Source: Bacteroidota bacterium (GTDB taxonomy: Bacteria > Bacteroidota > Bacteroidia > JABEUT01). From it: 33,933 bases of DNA. Below the pieces are notes generated by a model, which saw only the letters and a list, made by a program, of their open reading frames with translations, made no database searches and had not been told where the DNA came from. This document shows, piece after piece, positions 23,501 to 31,196 of the stretch; position 1 is the first letter of the stretch; every line of letters begins with the position of its first letter. The DNA lies in the NCBI GenBank assembly GCA_013285655.1, contig JABDHI010000031.1, forward strand, positions 1-33,933. Direction: 5' to 3'. The position numbers and the translations under genes were made by a program.

Positions 23501-26036
23501 GATGTCGCCTGTAACATGTACCGGAGGTAATAATGGCAGTGCTACAGCAGGTGCGCAAGGGGGCACTGGGCCATATACATATGGTTGGAGTCCGTCGGGT
23601 GGAGTAGATTCAACCGCAGATAGTTTGGCAGCAGGCACTTACGTTGCCACTGTTACCGATGCACACGGTTGTTCTGCAACAACTGCGGTGGTTATTACGC
23701 AGCCATCAAAAGCGTTAGGCGATACTATTATTATAATCGCGAATAATAAATGTGATGGTGATAGCAATGGTACTGCTTATGTTATACCTAGTGGCGGCAC
23801 TAAACCATACACCTATGCATGGACCACAGGAAGCACCGCTGACACTATAAGTGGGCTACCAGCAGGCACATATAATATAGCTATAACAGATTCTAACCAA
23901 TGTGTTGGAGCCGGCTCGGTTACCATTACTCAACCTCCTGCATTGCCCGTAACATTCGTTAACGTTGAAACTGCTTGTAATAAAAAGAACGGAAGTGTAA
24001 CAGCGGTAATACCCGGCAGTGGGGTATATACTTATCTGTGGAATAACGGGGAAAAATCTGCGAAGGACTCTGACCTTGCTTCAGGTGTTTATACAGTAAC
24101 AATTACAGATTCTTCCGGATGTAAAACTACATTGGCAGATACTGTGCCACACAGTAAGCCGCCAATTGTTACAGCAAAAATGACCCCGGCCACTTGCGAC
24201 AGTACAAATGGCATGGCATATGCAATAGTTACGGGTGGCACTGTACCCTACACTTTTTTATGGACACCAAGTCTGCAGACGAATGACACAGCCAGGAAGA
24301 TCGGTCCTGCAGTATATACAGTAACGGTAACGGACTCTAATGGATGTTCGGGTATTGCTAAAATAATTGTGCAAGACATAGGAGTGTCGGCTGGTGTTAG
24401 TAGCTTTTCGGGAGTGAGTTGCTTTGGCGATAGCAATGGTACAGCTACTGCTGCTATGAAGGGCGGTACAGGCCCTTATGTGTATGCCTGGAGCCCAAGC
24501 GGCCAGACAAATGCTACAGCTACAAATTTATCGGTACGAACTTATACAGTAATAATTACTGATGCTAATAATTGTTCAGCTACCGATACGGTTGTTATTA
24601 GCCAGCCTGCTCTTTTAGTATCGAGCATTCCTGCCGCAAACATTACAAATGTGCTTTGCTATGGCGGAACAAGTGGTTCTGCTATAGTTGCTACCTCGGG
24701 CGGTACGGCTCCGTATATGTACAAATGGTCTGACGGAGAAATATCGGATACTGCCAAGGCTTTGGGCAATTCAACATATTCTGTTATGATTACCGATGCG
24801 CATGGATGTCTTGATTCTGCAACCGTAAGTATTAGTCAGCCAGCTTTCCCGCTTTCTGTAAGTACCAGCCCTACTGCAGCAACTTGTGGAGACAATGGTA
24901 GCGCCACAGCAACAGGACACGGAGGAACTCCTCCTTATACCTATTTCTGGGGCGGCGCATATCCTCCGGGAGCTACTATAACGGGTATAGGGCAAGGTAC
25001 TTATACTGTAACGGTGACAGATTCTAACGGATGTACCAGCAATGGATCAGCAACTGTAATTCTTTCCGGCCAAACTGCATTCATCTCAGCAAGTCATAAT
25101 GTTCGGTGCTATGGCGATAGTAATGGAGGCGCTACTGTTGGCGTAATAGGTGGCGATAGTTTATTATATGGGTTTACTTGGTTCCCCGGCGGACAAACTA
25201 CGCCTACTGTTTCAAATCTGCATGCGGGTATTGATTCTATATGGGTTACTTACATTGCCAATGGTTGCCAGGTTACCGTGTTCGACACCATCACACAACC
25301 TTCTCAAATTATTTTAAGCATTAGCGATACGATTTTTTGTAATAGCACAACAGCCGCAACAAAGGTATTAGCAGCAGGTGGTATGCCTCCTTATACATAT
25401 AGCTGGAACACTTCTCCCGTTCAAACTACAGCTACCGCAAATCTTTCTACGGGAAGCTATACAGTAACGGTTACCGACAGTTATTCTTGTCCTGTTTCAT
25501 TAACAACAAGCATTATTGTTCCAATACTTAGTGCAAACTTTCAACCTATACCAGATACAATTCTTGCAGGTGAATTTACCTACCTGAATAACTTAAGCAC
25601 CAATGCCGCTACCTGGTGGTGGACCTTTGGTAACGGTAATAATTCCAGCGTATTCAACCCTTATCAGCAGTATGCTACACCCGGTATCTATACCGTTACT
25701 TTATATGTTACAAGTGCAAATGGATGTAGAGATTCCTTAAGTAAGCCTGTGTATGTTATAGATAGCCTGTATATACCTAATGTATTTACTCCTAACGATG
25801 ATGGTAAAAATGATGCCTTCCACATTACAGCAGGTAATATGAAAGTATATGACCTGGAAATATTTAATCGCTGGGGCGAAAAGATATTTGAATCGAAATC
25901 GCCTAATAATGATTGGACAGGTACAAGTGATGCAGGTGTAAAAGAAGCTGAAGGTACTTACTACTATATATTAAAAGCTACCGACTTCGAAAACAAAAAC
26001 TATAACCTGCACGGTTATGTTGAACTGATTCGATAA
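20559..26036 (+). CDS. Giant SprB-repeat surface protein with gliding-motility CHU_C (T9SS type B) C-terminus
   Basis: The 1825-residue protein starts with a signal peptide (TFSKKIIFTVLGSLGILLSTNVIGQ). Residues about 40-235 form the N-terminal domain common in SBBP-type secreted proteins ('FIENRGQFDNDIV'). Residues about 235-590 look like a beta-propeller. Fourteen SprB-type repeats of about 75 residues fill 595-1655. A PKD domain (about 1657-1735, 'WTFGNGNNSSVFNPYQQY') and a CHU_C domain (1736-1825: IPNVFTPNDDGKNDAF, IFNRWGEKIFES, GTYYYILKATD) close it. CHU_C is the type B signal of the T9SS, whose clients include SprB-like adhesins. A surface adhesin role is inferred. The stop lies 7 bases from that of the convergent gene. 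No promoter match was found in the 250-base gap upstream. Confidence 0.93.
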   Translation: MTFSKKIIFTVLGSLGILLSTNVIGQKAPISQKNNPKWTVSPFENKLFIENRGQFDNDIVATEKTKIFYSAMLGDITLYFTPSGVVYRLDEYPKNTTDKFQKPTTHYFTANWENPSQLVTITAEQEANWYYTYPSGENKTIRANGFKKIVYHNIYAGIDVAYYFPEGKDGFEYDIIVHPGANVNQVKLDYKGADRTFIDAVGNAHIISAVGEITDHTPNCNYISGGNVKVNYALTEETESFKIQGNYDKTKTLVIDPWTTDPKFTGGYDNAYDLDYDNNGNIYVYGGYSPFQLVKINSSGNIVWSFPATAIDGQYFGGLALDRASGTSYLVEGANAAGAKVLKVNSAGNLVAISPKDTKMNEMWRPLFNACKGNIIIGAGGTNGGVYDQVSAIDTSFKSFTDINALGATKGGHGVVVATMDPSGSSCYMAMAKSSIIDPTKFNNVMVKLPVPALSPTTYNVSDGYKFVDLASIGYVGPKGNYYTNGMNGMSASVNWLYMYDGGELRQYNKKTGKVNDSIKVTSNPYLWGGLDADICDDIYVGSQKWISIYNSALTLTDTLNLPDTVYCVKFNPTRKMVYACGRKFVKAIGVLYTPLTIASTNATCTCNGTATANLCGGADTTAVTYLWSTGSTKQTISGLCGGTYKVTVTLGGCNPLKFTDSVIIAQPTILNAAITAKSNVKCNGGLGGATVTATGGAKPYKYSWSPSGGTNAVTDSLVAGSYTVTVTDSNKCTATATVTITQPPVFTDSVKNTTTNCGKNTGTATTMPGGGIKPYTYLWTPGGQTNATATGLTAGAYMVTVTDSNGCKLKLTTLVPDAGVTPTLTPIANEKCYGQSVGSAMITMNGGTPSYTYSWSPSGQTNATATNLPAGTYTATVTDANSCIVADTITITQPDTLMITMIPGPVSCNGGGNGTATANVTGGTKTYSYAWSPGGGTDSTITGLKTGQYSVTVTDVNGCSAKDTVTVTQPANGLSAQIVMMSPVTCTGGNNGSATAGAQGGTGPYTYGWSPSGGVDSTADSLAAGTYVATVTDAHGCSATTAVVITQPSKALGDTIIIIANNKCDGDSNGTAYVIPSGGTKPYTYAWTTGSTADTISGLPAGTYNIAITDSNQCVGAGSVTITQPPALPVTFVNVETACNKKNGSVTAVIPGSGVYTYLWNNGEKSAKDSDLASGVYTVTITDSSGCKTTLADTVPHSKPPIVTAKMTPATCDSTNGMAYAIVTGGTVPYTFLWTPSLQTNDTARKIGPAVYTVTVTDSNGCSGIAKIIVQDIGVSAGVSSFSGVSCFGDSNGTATAAMKGGTGPYVYAWSPSGQTNATATNLSVRTYTVIITDANNCSATDTVVISQPALLVSSIPAANITNVLCYGGTSGSAIVATSGGTAPYMYKWSDGEISDTAKALGNSTYSVMITDAHGCLDSATVSISQPAFPLSVSTSPTAATCGDNGSATATGHGGTPPYTYFWGGAYPPGATITGIGQGTYTVTVTDSNGCTSNGSATVILSGQTAFISASHNVRCYGDSNGGATVGVIGGDSLLYGFTWFPGGQTTPTVSNLHAGIDSIWVTYIANGCQVTVFDTITQPSQIILSISDTIFCNSTTAATKVLAAGGMPPYTYSWNTSPVQTTATANLSTGSYTVTVTDSYSCPVSLTTSIIVPILSANFQPIPDTILAGEFTYLNNLSTNAATWWWTFGNGNNSSVFNPYQQYATPGIYTVTLYVTSANGCRDSLSKPVYVIDSLYIPNVFTPNDDGKNDAFHITAGNMKVYDLEIFNRWGEKIFESKSPNNDWTGTSDAGVKEAEGTYYYILKATDFENKNYNLHGYVELIR
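22341..25530 (+). repeat. Fourteen tandem SprB-type repeats (coding)
   Basis: Fourteen units of about 225 bases encode CxGxxNGTATAxxxGGTxPYTYxWSPxGxTxxxxxxLxAGTYTVTVTDxNGC-type sequence, with a TITQP-like linker. Units 3, 4 and 10 share a QTNATAT stretch. Codons differ between copies even where the peptide is the same. Confidence 0.85.
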
Positions 26037-26043
26037 ATTTTTA

Positions 26044-28026
26044 CTATCTCGAGATTTCCAGTAGTCGTTGAACACTTCCTTTACTGGTTGTAATGCGGCA
26101 AACATAAGTTCCGTTAGGCAGTGAAGAAGTATTAAGTTGAATTTCATTTTTACCCGTTACACTTACTAAGTCAGAATTTATAAATTCCTGCTTTCCTGTA
26201 ATATCTGTAACTGATATGTGTATTTTTTCGCTATAAGCAGAGTTGAAATTTATCGTGGCAGATTGGTTAGCAGGGTTAGGATATAGATTAATACCACTGA
26301 GATCATTTAATTCGTTTATGCCCAGTACCAACGGAAGCAGTGTTACTTGCTTTATAGCGTCTACACTATCTCCCCAGCTATCGCGTATCCTTAGGTCAAG
26401 GTCGTAAACACCACTGTTAAGCCCGGCAGTATTCCAGTTGGCCAGTAAATTATTGCTAACCTCGGTTGTATTAACACCGTTAATTGCAGTCCAGTTGGTA
26501 GCGCCTACGGGTTGGTAGAACAATTGCCAGCTTTTAAATTTCATCCAGTTACTGGTTGGGCCAGGGTGAATCCATGCCGACCCATTTATAGGCGCTATTG
26601 AATCAGCAAACAAATTACCCGTTTGGTTAATATTGTCGAACCAGGCATCACCGCCATTTATAGCTGTTGGGTCGGCAGGCAATAAACTTTGAACAACAAT
26701 TAAGAGGGCGTTATCAATGGCTTCAGCACCACCTGAGTTACCGACTGTGCCATAAGCAAAAATAAAGAAACCTGATTTTTCGCTACGTACATAACTGTTA
26801 ACAGTAGCATTGCTTGCAAGTATTGTAGATGTATCACTGGTCCAATGATATCCACCAGAACCATCAACCATATAATTATTGCCATACATCTTCGAGCCAT
26901 TTTCTGTGCCTATTTCCCCGGCTATGCAACCCGACACGTTAATGACAGATTTATGAAAAACATAAAAACTCCAGGTTTGTACCGTGCAATTACTAAAGGT
27001 CAATGTTCTGTCAGATAAGGGTGCAGTGAAGTTTGAATAGGTAGCATTATCGGTTATGCCGGAAACAATTACGGAGTCCTTTGGTTTATCAAACCATAAG
27101 CCAATAGACCGGATTTTAGAGTTTGCAATATTAATTGTTGATCCACTGCTTGGCATTAGGGCCCACATAACCTGGTAAACAGAATCGGCGGTTACATTAT
27201 ATTCTACACCTTTAATACCCGCCTGACTATTATTAAAATGATAATTGTAAGTTGTATCATGTTTTCCAAACGACCAGTTTATAACTGCCGTATCTGGTAT
27301 TTGGTGCCATAATAAACAGTTGGTGGCATTTTTTACGTTCAGGTTTGTATGGTCAGCAATTATTATTTCGCCTACCTGGTTAGTGTGGTTAATAGTTAAA
27401 GATGCTTTAGATGTTAGTCCGGTGGTCATCCAATCGGGCTGGGTAACTTTGGTAAACGATATTTGAGCAGTATCAGCCACCACTAAATTATGTGAAAAGC
27501 CGCCATATGTTAATGTAGTATTGCTTATGGTAGCATTCGCTTTGTTAACTAATATTATGGCTCGCTGGTAAAAATAGGCTTGCGGAAAATTTACGGTAGA
27601 AGAATCAATAACGATCTTACCATTATTAATAGCTATTAGATCTCCAAGGTTGGTTACCGTTGCTTTCTTAATTATTAAAACACCATTTAGTAATACAACT
27701 ATCGGCCCTGTATGGTTATAATTACCGGTAATAGTAAGTGTATCATTTGGGGCTATGCCTACAAATATGGTATCAGTGGTTCCCGTAGGTTTTTTGAACT
27801 GTACGCGAGATAAGCGCTTGGATCTTTCTTGCAGTTGTAATAATGGATTAAGATGAACCTGGCTGGTAGTATTGCTTGCGGATATTTGATTCTGCAACAA
27901 AGCAACTGGCCTCTTAACCTGATTAAGAAGCGCTTGCATATCAGGTTGCTGTGCTAAAAGCTCTGTGTATGAAATCAGAATACCGAGACATACAATGAGT
28001 ATTTTAAATGAATAGATCTTTTTCAT
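26044..28026 (-). CDS. Secreted protein with T9SS type A sorting domain, probable beta-helix
   Basis: The start is ATG 28026; the track's 28032 is a TTG. The 660-residue product has a signal peptide (KKIYSFKILIVCLGILISYTELLAQ). A run of short strands ('GVLIIKKATVTNLGDLIAINNGKIVIDSSTV', 'TFSNCTVQTWSFYVFHKSVINVSGC') suggests a parallel beta-helix in the central 450 residues. The C-terminus is a T9SS type A domain with INLYPNPANQSATINF, VTDITGKQ and GTYVCRI. It is thus an outer-membrane-translocated cargo; activity is unknown and no catalytic motif is recognised. Unusually, N-terminal residues about 30-75 are glutamine-rich and helical. It lies downstream of the cytochrome gene, 67 bases away, and has its own -7 box. 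Confidence 0.85.
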   Translation of the reverse strand: MKKIYSFKILIVCLGILISYTELLAQQPDMQALLNQVKRPVALLQNQISASNTTSQVHLNPLLQLQERSKRLSRVQFKKPTGTTDTIFVGIAPNDTLTITGNYNHTGPIVVLLNGVLIIKKATVTNLGDLIAINNGKIVIDSSTVNFPQAYFYQRAIILVNKANATISNTTLTYGGFSHNLVVADTAQISFTKVTQPDWMTTGLTSKASLTINHTNQVGEIIIADHTNLNVKNATNCLLWHQIPDTAVINWSFGKHDTTYNYHFNNSQAGIKGVEYNVTADSVYQVMWALMPSSGSTINIANSKIRSIGLWFDKPKDSVIVSGITDNATYSNFTAPLSDRTLTFSNCTVQTWSFYVFHKSVINVSGCIAGEIGTENGSKMYGNNYMVDGSGGYHWTSDTSTILASNATVNSYVRSEKSGFFIFAYGTVGNSGGAEAIDNALLIVVQSLLPADPTAINGGDAWFDNINQTGNLFADSIAPINGSAWIHPGPTSNWMKFKSWQLFYQPVGATNWTAINGVNTTEVSNNLLANWNTAGLNSGVYDLDLRIRDSWGDSVDAIKQVTLLPLVLGINELNDLSGINLYPNPANQSATINFNSAYSEKIHISVTDITGKQEFINSDLVSVTGKNEIQLNTSSLPNGTYVCRITTSKGSVQRLLEISR

Positions 28027-28046
28027 ATTCAATAAATATTAATACT

Positions 28047-28054
28047 CAAATCTA
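28047..28054 (-). promoter_or_regulatory. -7 promoter box (TAGATTTG, minus strand) for the T9SS cargo gene
   Basis: Plus-strand CAAATCTA reads TAGATTTG on minus, an exact TAnnTTTG match 20 bases before ATG 28026. Confidence 0.5.
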
Positions 28055-28059
28055 AGGCA

Positions 28060-28079
28060 ATTCCTTGAAATAAAGGAAT
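28060..28079. repeat. Inverted repeat ATTCCTT-N6-AAGGAAT upstream of the T9SS cargo gene
   Basis: ATTCCTT (28060-28066) and AAGGAAT (28073-28079) are exact reverse complements. The element lies between the cytochrome stop and the -7 box of the next gene, so it could be an operator or a weak terminator. Confidence 0.4.
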
Positions 28080-28093
28080 GTATGAGAAATCGC

Positions 28094-28558
28094 TTATTGC
28101 TGTTTCTTGTGCATCTGCTGCTGCATTTTCATCATCAGCGTATCTAGTTGTGCACGTGAACTCTTGCCATCAGGTTGTTGTGTGCCGCGGTGGCAGGTAT
28201 AACACATTATCATGTGTATAGTATCGGGCTTGGTAGAGTTGTTAAAATTGAAATAGTTCGAATTTAAGTATGCTGTCATTTGCATCATGTGGCGGGCTAT
28301 CTTCTTTTCGTCCTTAGCATCGCTTGCAAAATCAAGTTCTTTTTTAGTGCTGTCAGCTACACGGGCATGGCAAAAACCACAACGCACTCCCAACGAAAGA
28401 GAATACTCTCTCATTACATTGTGTAATTCTTTTTCACTTATGTCTTTAGGTAATATCTGAAGGTTCTTAAAGCCTTCATCGGGTGCTTTGGTTGTAGTTG
28501 CACCCATAGTGATACATATAATTGCGAGGAGTGCTATGCTTATCTGCCATTTTTTCAT
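28094..28558 (-). CDS. Dihaem c-type cytochrome of the photosynthetic-reaction-centre cytochrome family
   Basis: The 154-residue protein has an N-terminal signal segment (KKWQISIALLAIICITMGA) and two CxxCH haem sites, CGFCH (60-64) and CYTCH (119-123). Each is preceded by a helix with methionines (NVMREYSLSLGVR and RHMMQMTAYLNSNYF), the pattern of the CytoC_RC family, in which the axial methionine comes before the haem motif. Reaction-centre subunits have four haems; two-haem versions are common in non-phototrophic Bacteroidota and probably carry electrons in the periplasm. It sits 56 bases after the TonB-receptor gene on the same strand; a near-match -7 box (TATATTTT) lies at 28591-28598. 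Confidence 0.88.
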   Translation of the reverse strand: MKKWQISIALLAIICITMGATTTKAPDEGFKNLQILPKDISEKELHNVMREYSLSLGVRCGFCHARVADSTKKELDFASDAKDEKKIARHMMQMTAYLNSNYFNFNNSTKPDTIHMIMCYTCHRGTQQPDGKSSRAQLDTLMMKMQQQMHKKQQ

Positions 28559-28614
28559 TGAGAGTTCTTTTTTTGGGTTTGATTAATGTAAAAATATAAA
28601 AAAAGTTCAACCCA

Positions 28615-31008
28615 TTATAACTTAATATTAACCTGTAAGGTAAAGTTCTGTGGAGGACCTAACAACGCGGGGCGCACCATATATGCCTGGTTAAATATAT
28701 TTTTCACAATAAATAAAACCTTTACTGCATCATTATACTGGTAAGCCAGGTGCATATCAACTATAGCATAACCGGTATGATGCTTTTCTCTCCAGTCACT
28801 TATACCTGGAATGGGTTCAAAATGCGGAGGTAGATACGGAAGGGTCTCCGTGCCTATGAAAATAGGGTCCATATTAACCATGTAGCTTATATAACGTACG
28901 TTAATACCATATGTAAGCTTCTTGTATGATATTTCTATGCCTAACTTGCCTGAGTAAAGAGAGCGATAGTTCAATATCTCAGTTTTAGACAAAGAATCTT
29001 TGGTAGAAGAGCTAAGGCCCGGATGTTCGGATTCATATTTGTTAACAGAATCACGCTGGTCTAAATTTATTGGCATTACTGGTGTAAAACCTGCAATAAA
29101 TTTTACAGGTATACCCCAAATTTTACCGGCGGCCGTATAAGAAAAATCGGCACCATATACCAATGCATTTTCAACATTAACAGATTTGAACCCAAGGCTA
29201 TCAAAGTTCAACTTTATTATAGGTGTGCCAGGTAGTTGCCAGTAGTTAAATGAAAAGTTTATAAGGTTTTTGTATTGGGTTTCAAACAAGGCCAGGTCAG
29301 CATAACCCATCCAGTTTCCAATTTTCATGCCCTGATTAATACCAATTTCACTGCTATATCCTGTTTCCGGTTTTATGTCAGGGTTAGGGAAAATGCTTAT
29401 ACCACCAACATTAGTGTTCACATATTTCTCAGCAATTGAAGGGAACCTGTAACCCTGACCATATGAAGCCCTCAGGTATGTGGCTTTACCTAGTTTGTAA
29501 TTGGCTCCGGCCCTGAAAACCACAGGCGAATGCTCTTTGTCAGAGTCGACCGTTACAGTCTCATATCGTATTCCGCCAGTTAAGCTTAACTTTTCATGAA
29601 ACAGTTTCTTCTCCGCTTGTAAATACCCCGCCTGATTAAATTCGGTGCGGTTACCGTAGAGCTGTGCATTTACCATGTCCTTGGTATAAACTAATCCAGC
29701 AGTAAGGGTAATATCGTGTTTGAATTTTTTCTGGTATTGCAGCTCGTAATAATATGACTGAGCAATAGAACCTTTATCACTACCAAAATCAACATTGCTC
29801 GATAAAAAGTATCGTGCCTGTAATGTTATTCTGCTTCCGCCAGGGGTATAATAGTTAATAAATGGATCAATTACCAACCTTCTGAATACAGCATTAATAA
29901 GGGTTGAGCCTTTGCCTGTGTCGCCACCCAACGGCCTGAGAATACCTGTAGTATCATTTGCCCATCCTAAATAAGTGGCATCGTTCTGATACATATAATT
30001 GGTTTTTAGACCTACCATTAAGCCGTCAATATGTTTAAACCTGTACCGTGCAGTAAAACCAATGCGGGCCCTTTGGTCGTTAGCGCCCTTTTCATAACTT
30101 ATTTCGTTCTGCAGGTTACCGCTAACTATTAAATCGAACTGGCCTAATTTGTGGCTATGGGTAAATGATAAGCCGTTAAAATAAGGCTGTTGAACTCCTT
30201 TCCACCAAACAGAACCAGGCACAGAAGGGTCGGCATACAAGCCCTGGTAAAAATTAATGGTAGTTGAAGGGGTAGAGGTAGGCCAAGCTGTACGCACGTT
30301 TATTACCCCATCAAGTGCACCAGAACCATACAACACCGATGAAGCTCCTTTAATAACTTCTATTTGTTGTATTTGTTCCAATGGTAAAAAATCCCAAATA
30401 ACATCGGATGCATCGGGTGTAAGTTCCGGTAAGCCATCAACCAGTATTAAAACACGGCTACCTGCGCCATAGGTCCAGCCACTACCGCCACGTATGTTAA
30501 CCTGCTGGTCAATTAAGTTTACGCCCGGTACATAATCCATAGCTTCATCCACTTCTTTTGTACCTATACTTTCTATCGTTTCAGATTTCAATACCTGCAT
30601 CGAAACGTTTTCTTCTTCTATATTCTTGCCATACATACTGGCACTAACAACCGTCATTTGTAAACCCTGAGATTCGGGCTGTAATACTATATTCTCGGTC
30701 ATTTCATCGCCCGATGCATTTAGCGTAACCACCTTACTGCGATAGGTTATATAGGTGAAGGTAACACGATGTTTGCCTGCACTTACACTTATTTTGTAAT
30801 GGCCATTAAGGTCAGTAGTTGTGTTCTGGGTGCTATCTACCGAAACAACAACACCTATCAAGCCTTCTTGTGAGGTAGAATCTTTAATAGTTCCCTTTAA
30901 ACTGGTTTGAGCAAATGAGCAATTGCTAATAAAGTATAGAATAGCTGTAGAAGCAAGACGGGTTAATATAACCTCGCTTTTGCGAATTGAATCGTAAAAA
31001 TATTTCAT
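28615..31008 (-). CDS. TonB-dependent outer-membrane receptor with carboxypeptidase-regulatory-like N-terminal domain
   Basis: The start is ATG 31008 (MKYFYDS); the track's 31056 is a TTG that coincides with the -33 promoter element. The 797-residue product has a signal peptide ending NCSFAQ, a carboxypeptidase-regulatory-like domain (TSLKGTIKDSTSQEGLIGVVV), a plug domain (VNIRGGSGWTYGAGSRVLILVDGLPELTP, then EQIQQIEVIKGASSVLYGSGALDGVINV) and a barrel of about 550 residues ending in an aromatic-poor but typical QVNIKL. The 'YGQGYRFPSIAEKYV' and 'NPDIKPETGYSSEIGI' segments are classic for siderophore/vitamin-type receptors. No SusD partner adjoins it, so a small metal complex or cofactor is a likelier substrate than a glycan. 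The substrate itself is unknown. Confidence 0.92.
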   Translation of the reverse strand: MKYFYDSIRKSEVILTRLASTAILYFISNCSFAQTSLKGTIKDSTSQEGLIGVVVSVDSTQNTTTDLNGHYKISVSAGKHRVTFTYITYRSKVVTLNASGDEMTENIVLQPESQGLQMTVVSASMYGKNIEEENVSMQVLKSETIESIGTKEVDEAMDYVPGVNLIDQQVNIRGGSGWTYGAGSRVLILVDGLPELTPDASDVIWDFLPLEQIQQIEVIKGASSVLYGSGALDGVINVRTAWPTSTPSTTINFYQGLYADPSVPGSVWWKGVQQPYFNGLSFTHSHKLGQFDLIVSGNLQNEISYEKGANDQRARIGFTARYRFKHIDGLMVGLKTNYMYQNDATYLGWANDTTGILRPLGGDTGKGSTLINAVFRRLVIDPFINYYTPGGSRITLQARYFLSSNVDFGSDKGSIAQSYYYELQYQKKFKHDITLTAGLVYTKDMVNAQLYGNRTEFNQAGYLQAEKKLFHEKLSLTGGIRYETVTVDSDKEHSPVVFRAGANYKLGKATYLRASYGQGYRFPSIAEKYVNTNVGGISIFPNPDIKPETGYSSEIGINQGMKIGNWMGYADLALFETQYKNLINFSFNYWQLPGTPIIKLNFDSLGFKSVNVENALVYGADFSYTAAGKIWGIPVKFIAGFTPVMPINLDQRDSVNKYESEHPGLSSSTKDSLSKTEILNYRSLYSGKLGIEISYKKLTYGINVRYISYMVNMDPIFIGTETLPYLPPHFEPIPGISDWREKHHTGYAIVDMHLAYQYNDAVKVLFIVKNIFNQAYMVRPALLGPPQNFTLQVNIKL

Positions 31009-31026
31009 GCAGAATTGAGCTTTTGG

Positions 31027-31056
31027 CAAAATTAATTTTTTTGATTTTAAAGGCAA
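31027..31056 (-). promoter_or_regulatory. Full Bacteroidota promoter (TTG-N19-TAATTTTG, minus strand) for the TonB receptor
   Basis: On minus, TTG at 31056-31054 is followed after exactly 19 bases by TAATTTTG (31034-31027). Both elements fit the known -33/-7 consensus, and the leader to ATG 31008 would be about a dozen bases. Confidence 0.65.
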
Positions 31057-31164
31057 GTTTTAAAGGAAATACTTTATAATTAGTTATAAAAGAAGGAATA
31101 TGAGCTGATTATGGGCCCAATATTAAATTGGTCTAATATTTTAATTAATTCGGTTCATATTGCA

Positions 31165-31172
31165 TATATTTG
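31165..31172 (+). promoter_or_regulatory. -7 promoter box (TATATTTG) for the T9SS type A protein gene
   Basis: An exact TAnnTTTG match ends in the TTG that the ORF track used as a start codon. Transcription would begin near 31178, 19 bases before ATG 31197. Confidence 0.6.
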
Positions 31173-31196
31173 TTACGAATAACCAAACTAAAAACT

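Noticed and set aside
22341-25530. Regular repeats that might be a CRISPR array or satellite DNA
   Set aside because: The units are about 225 bases, protein-coding in one frame throughout, and diverged at silent sites.
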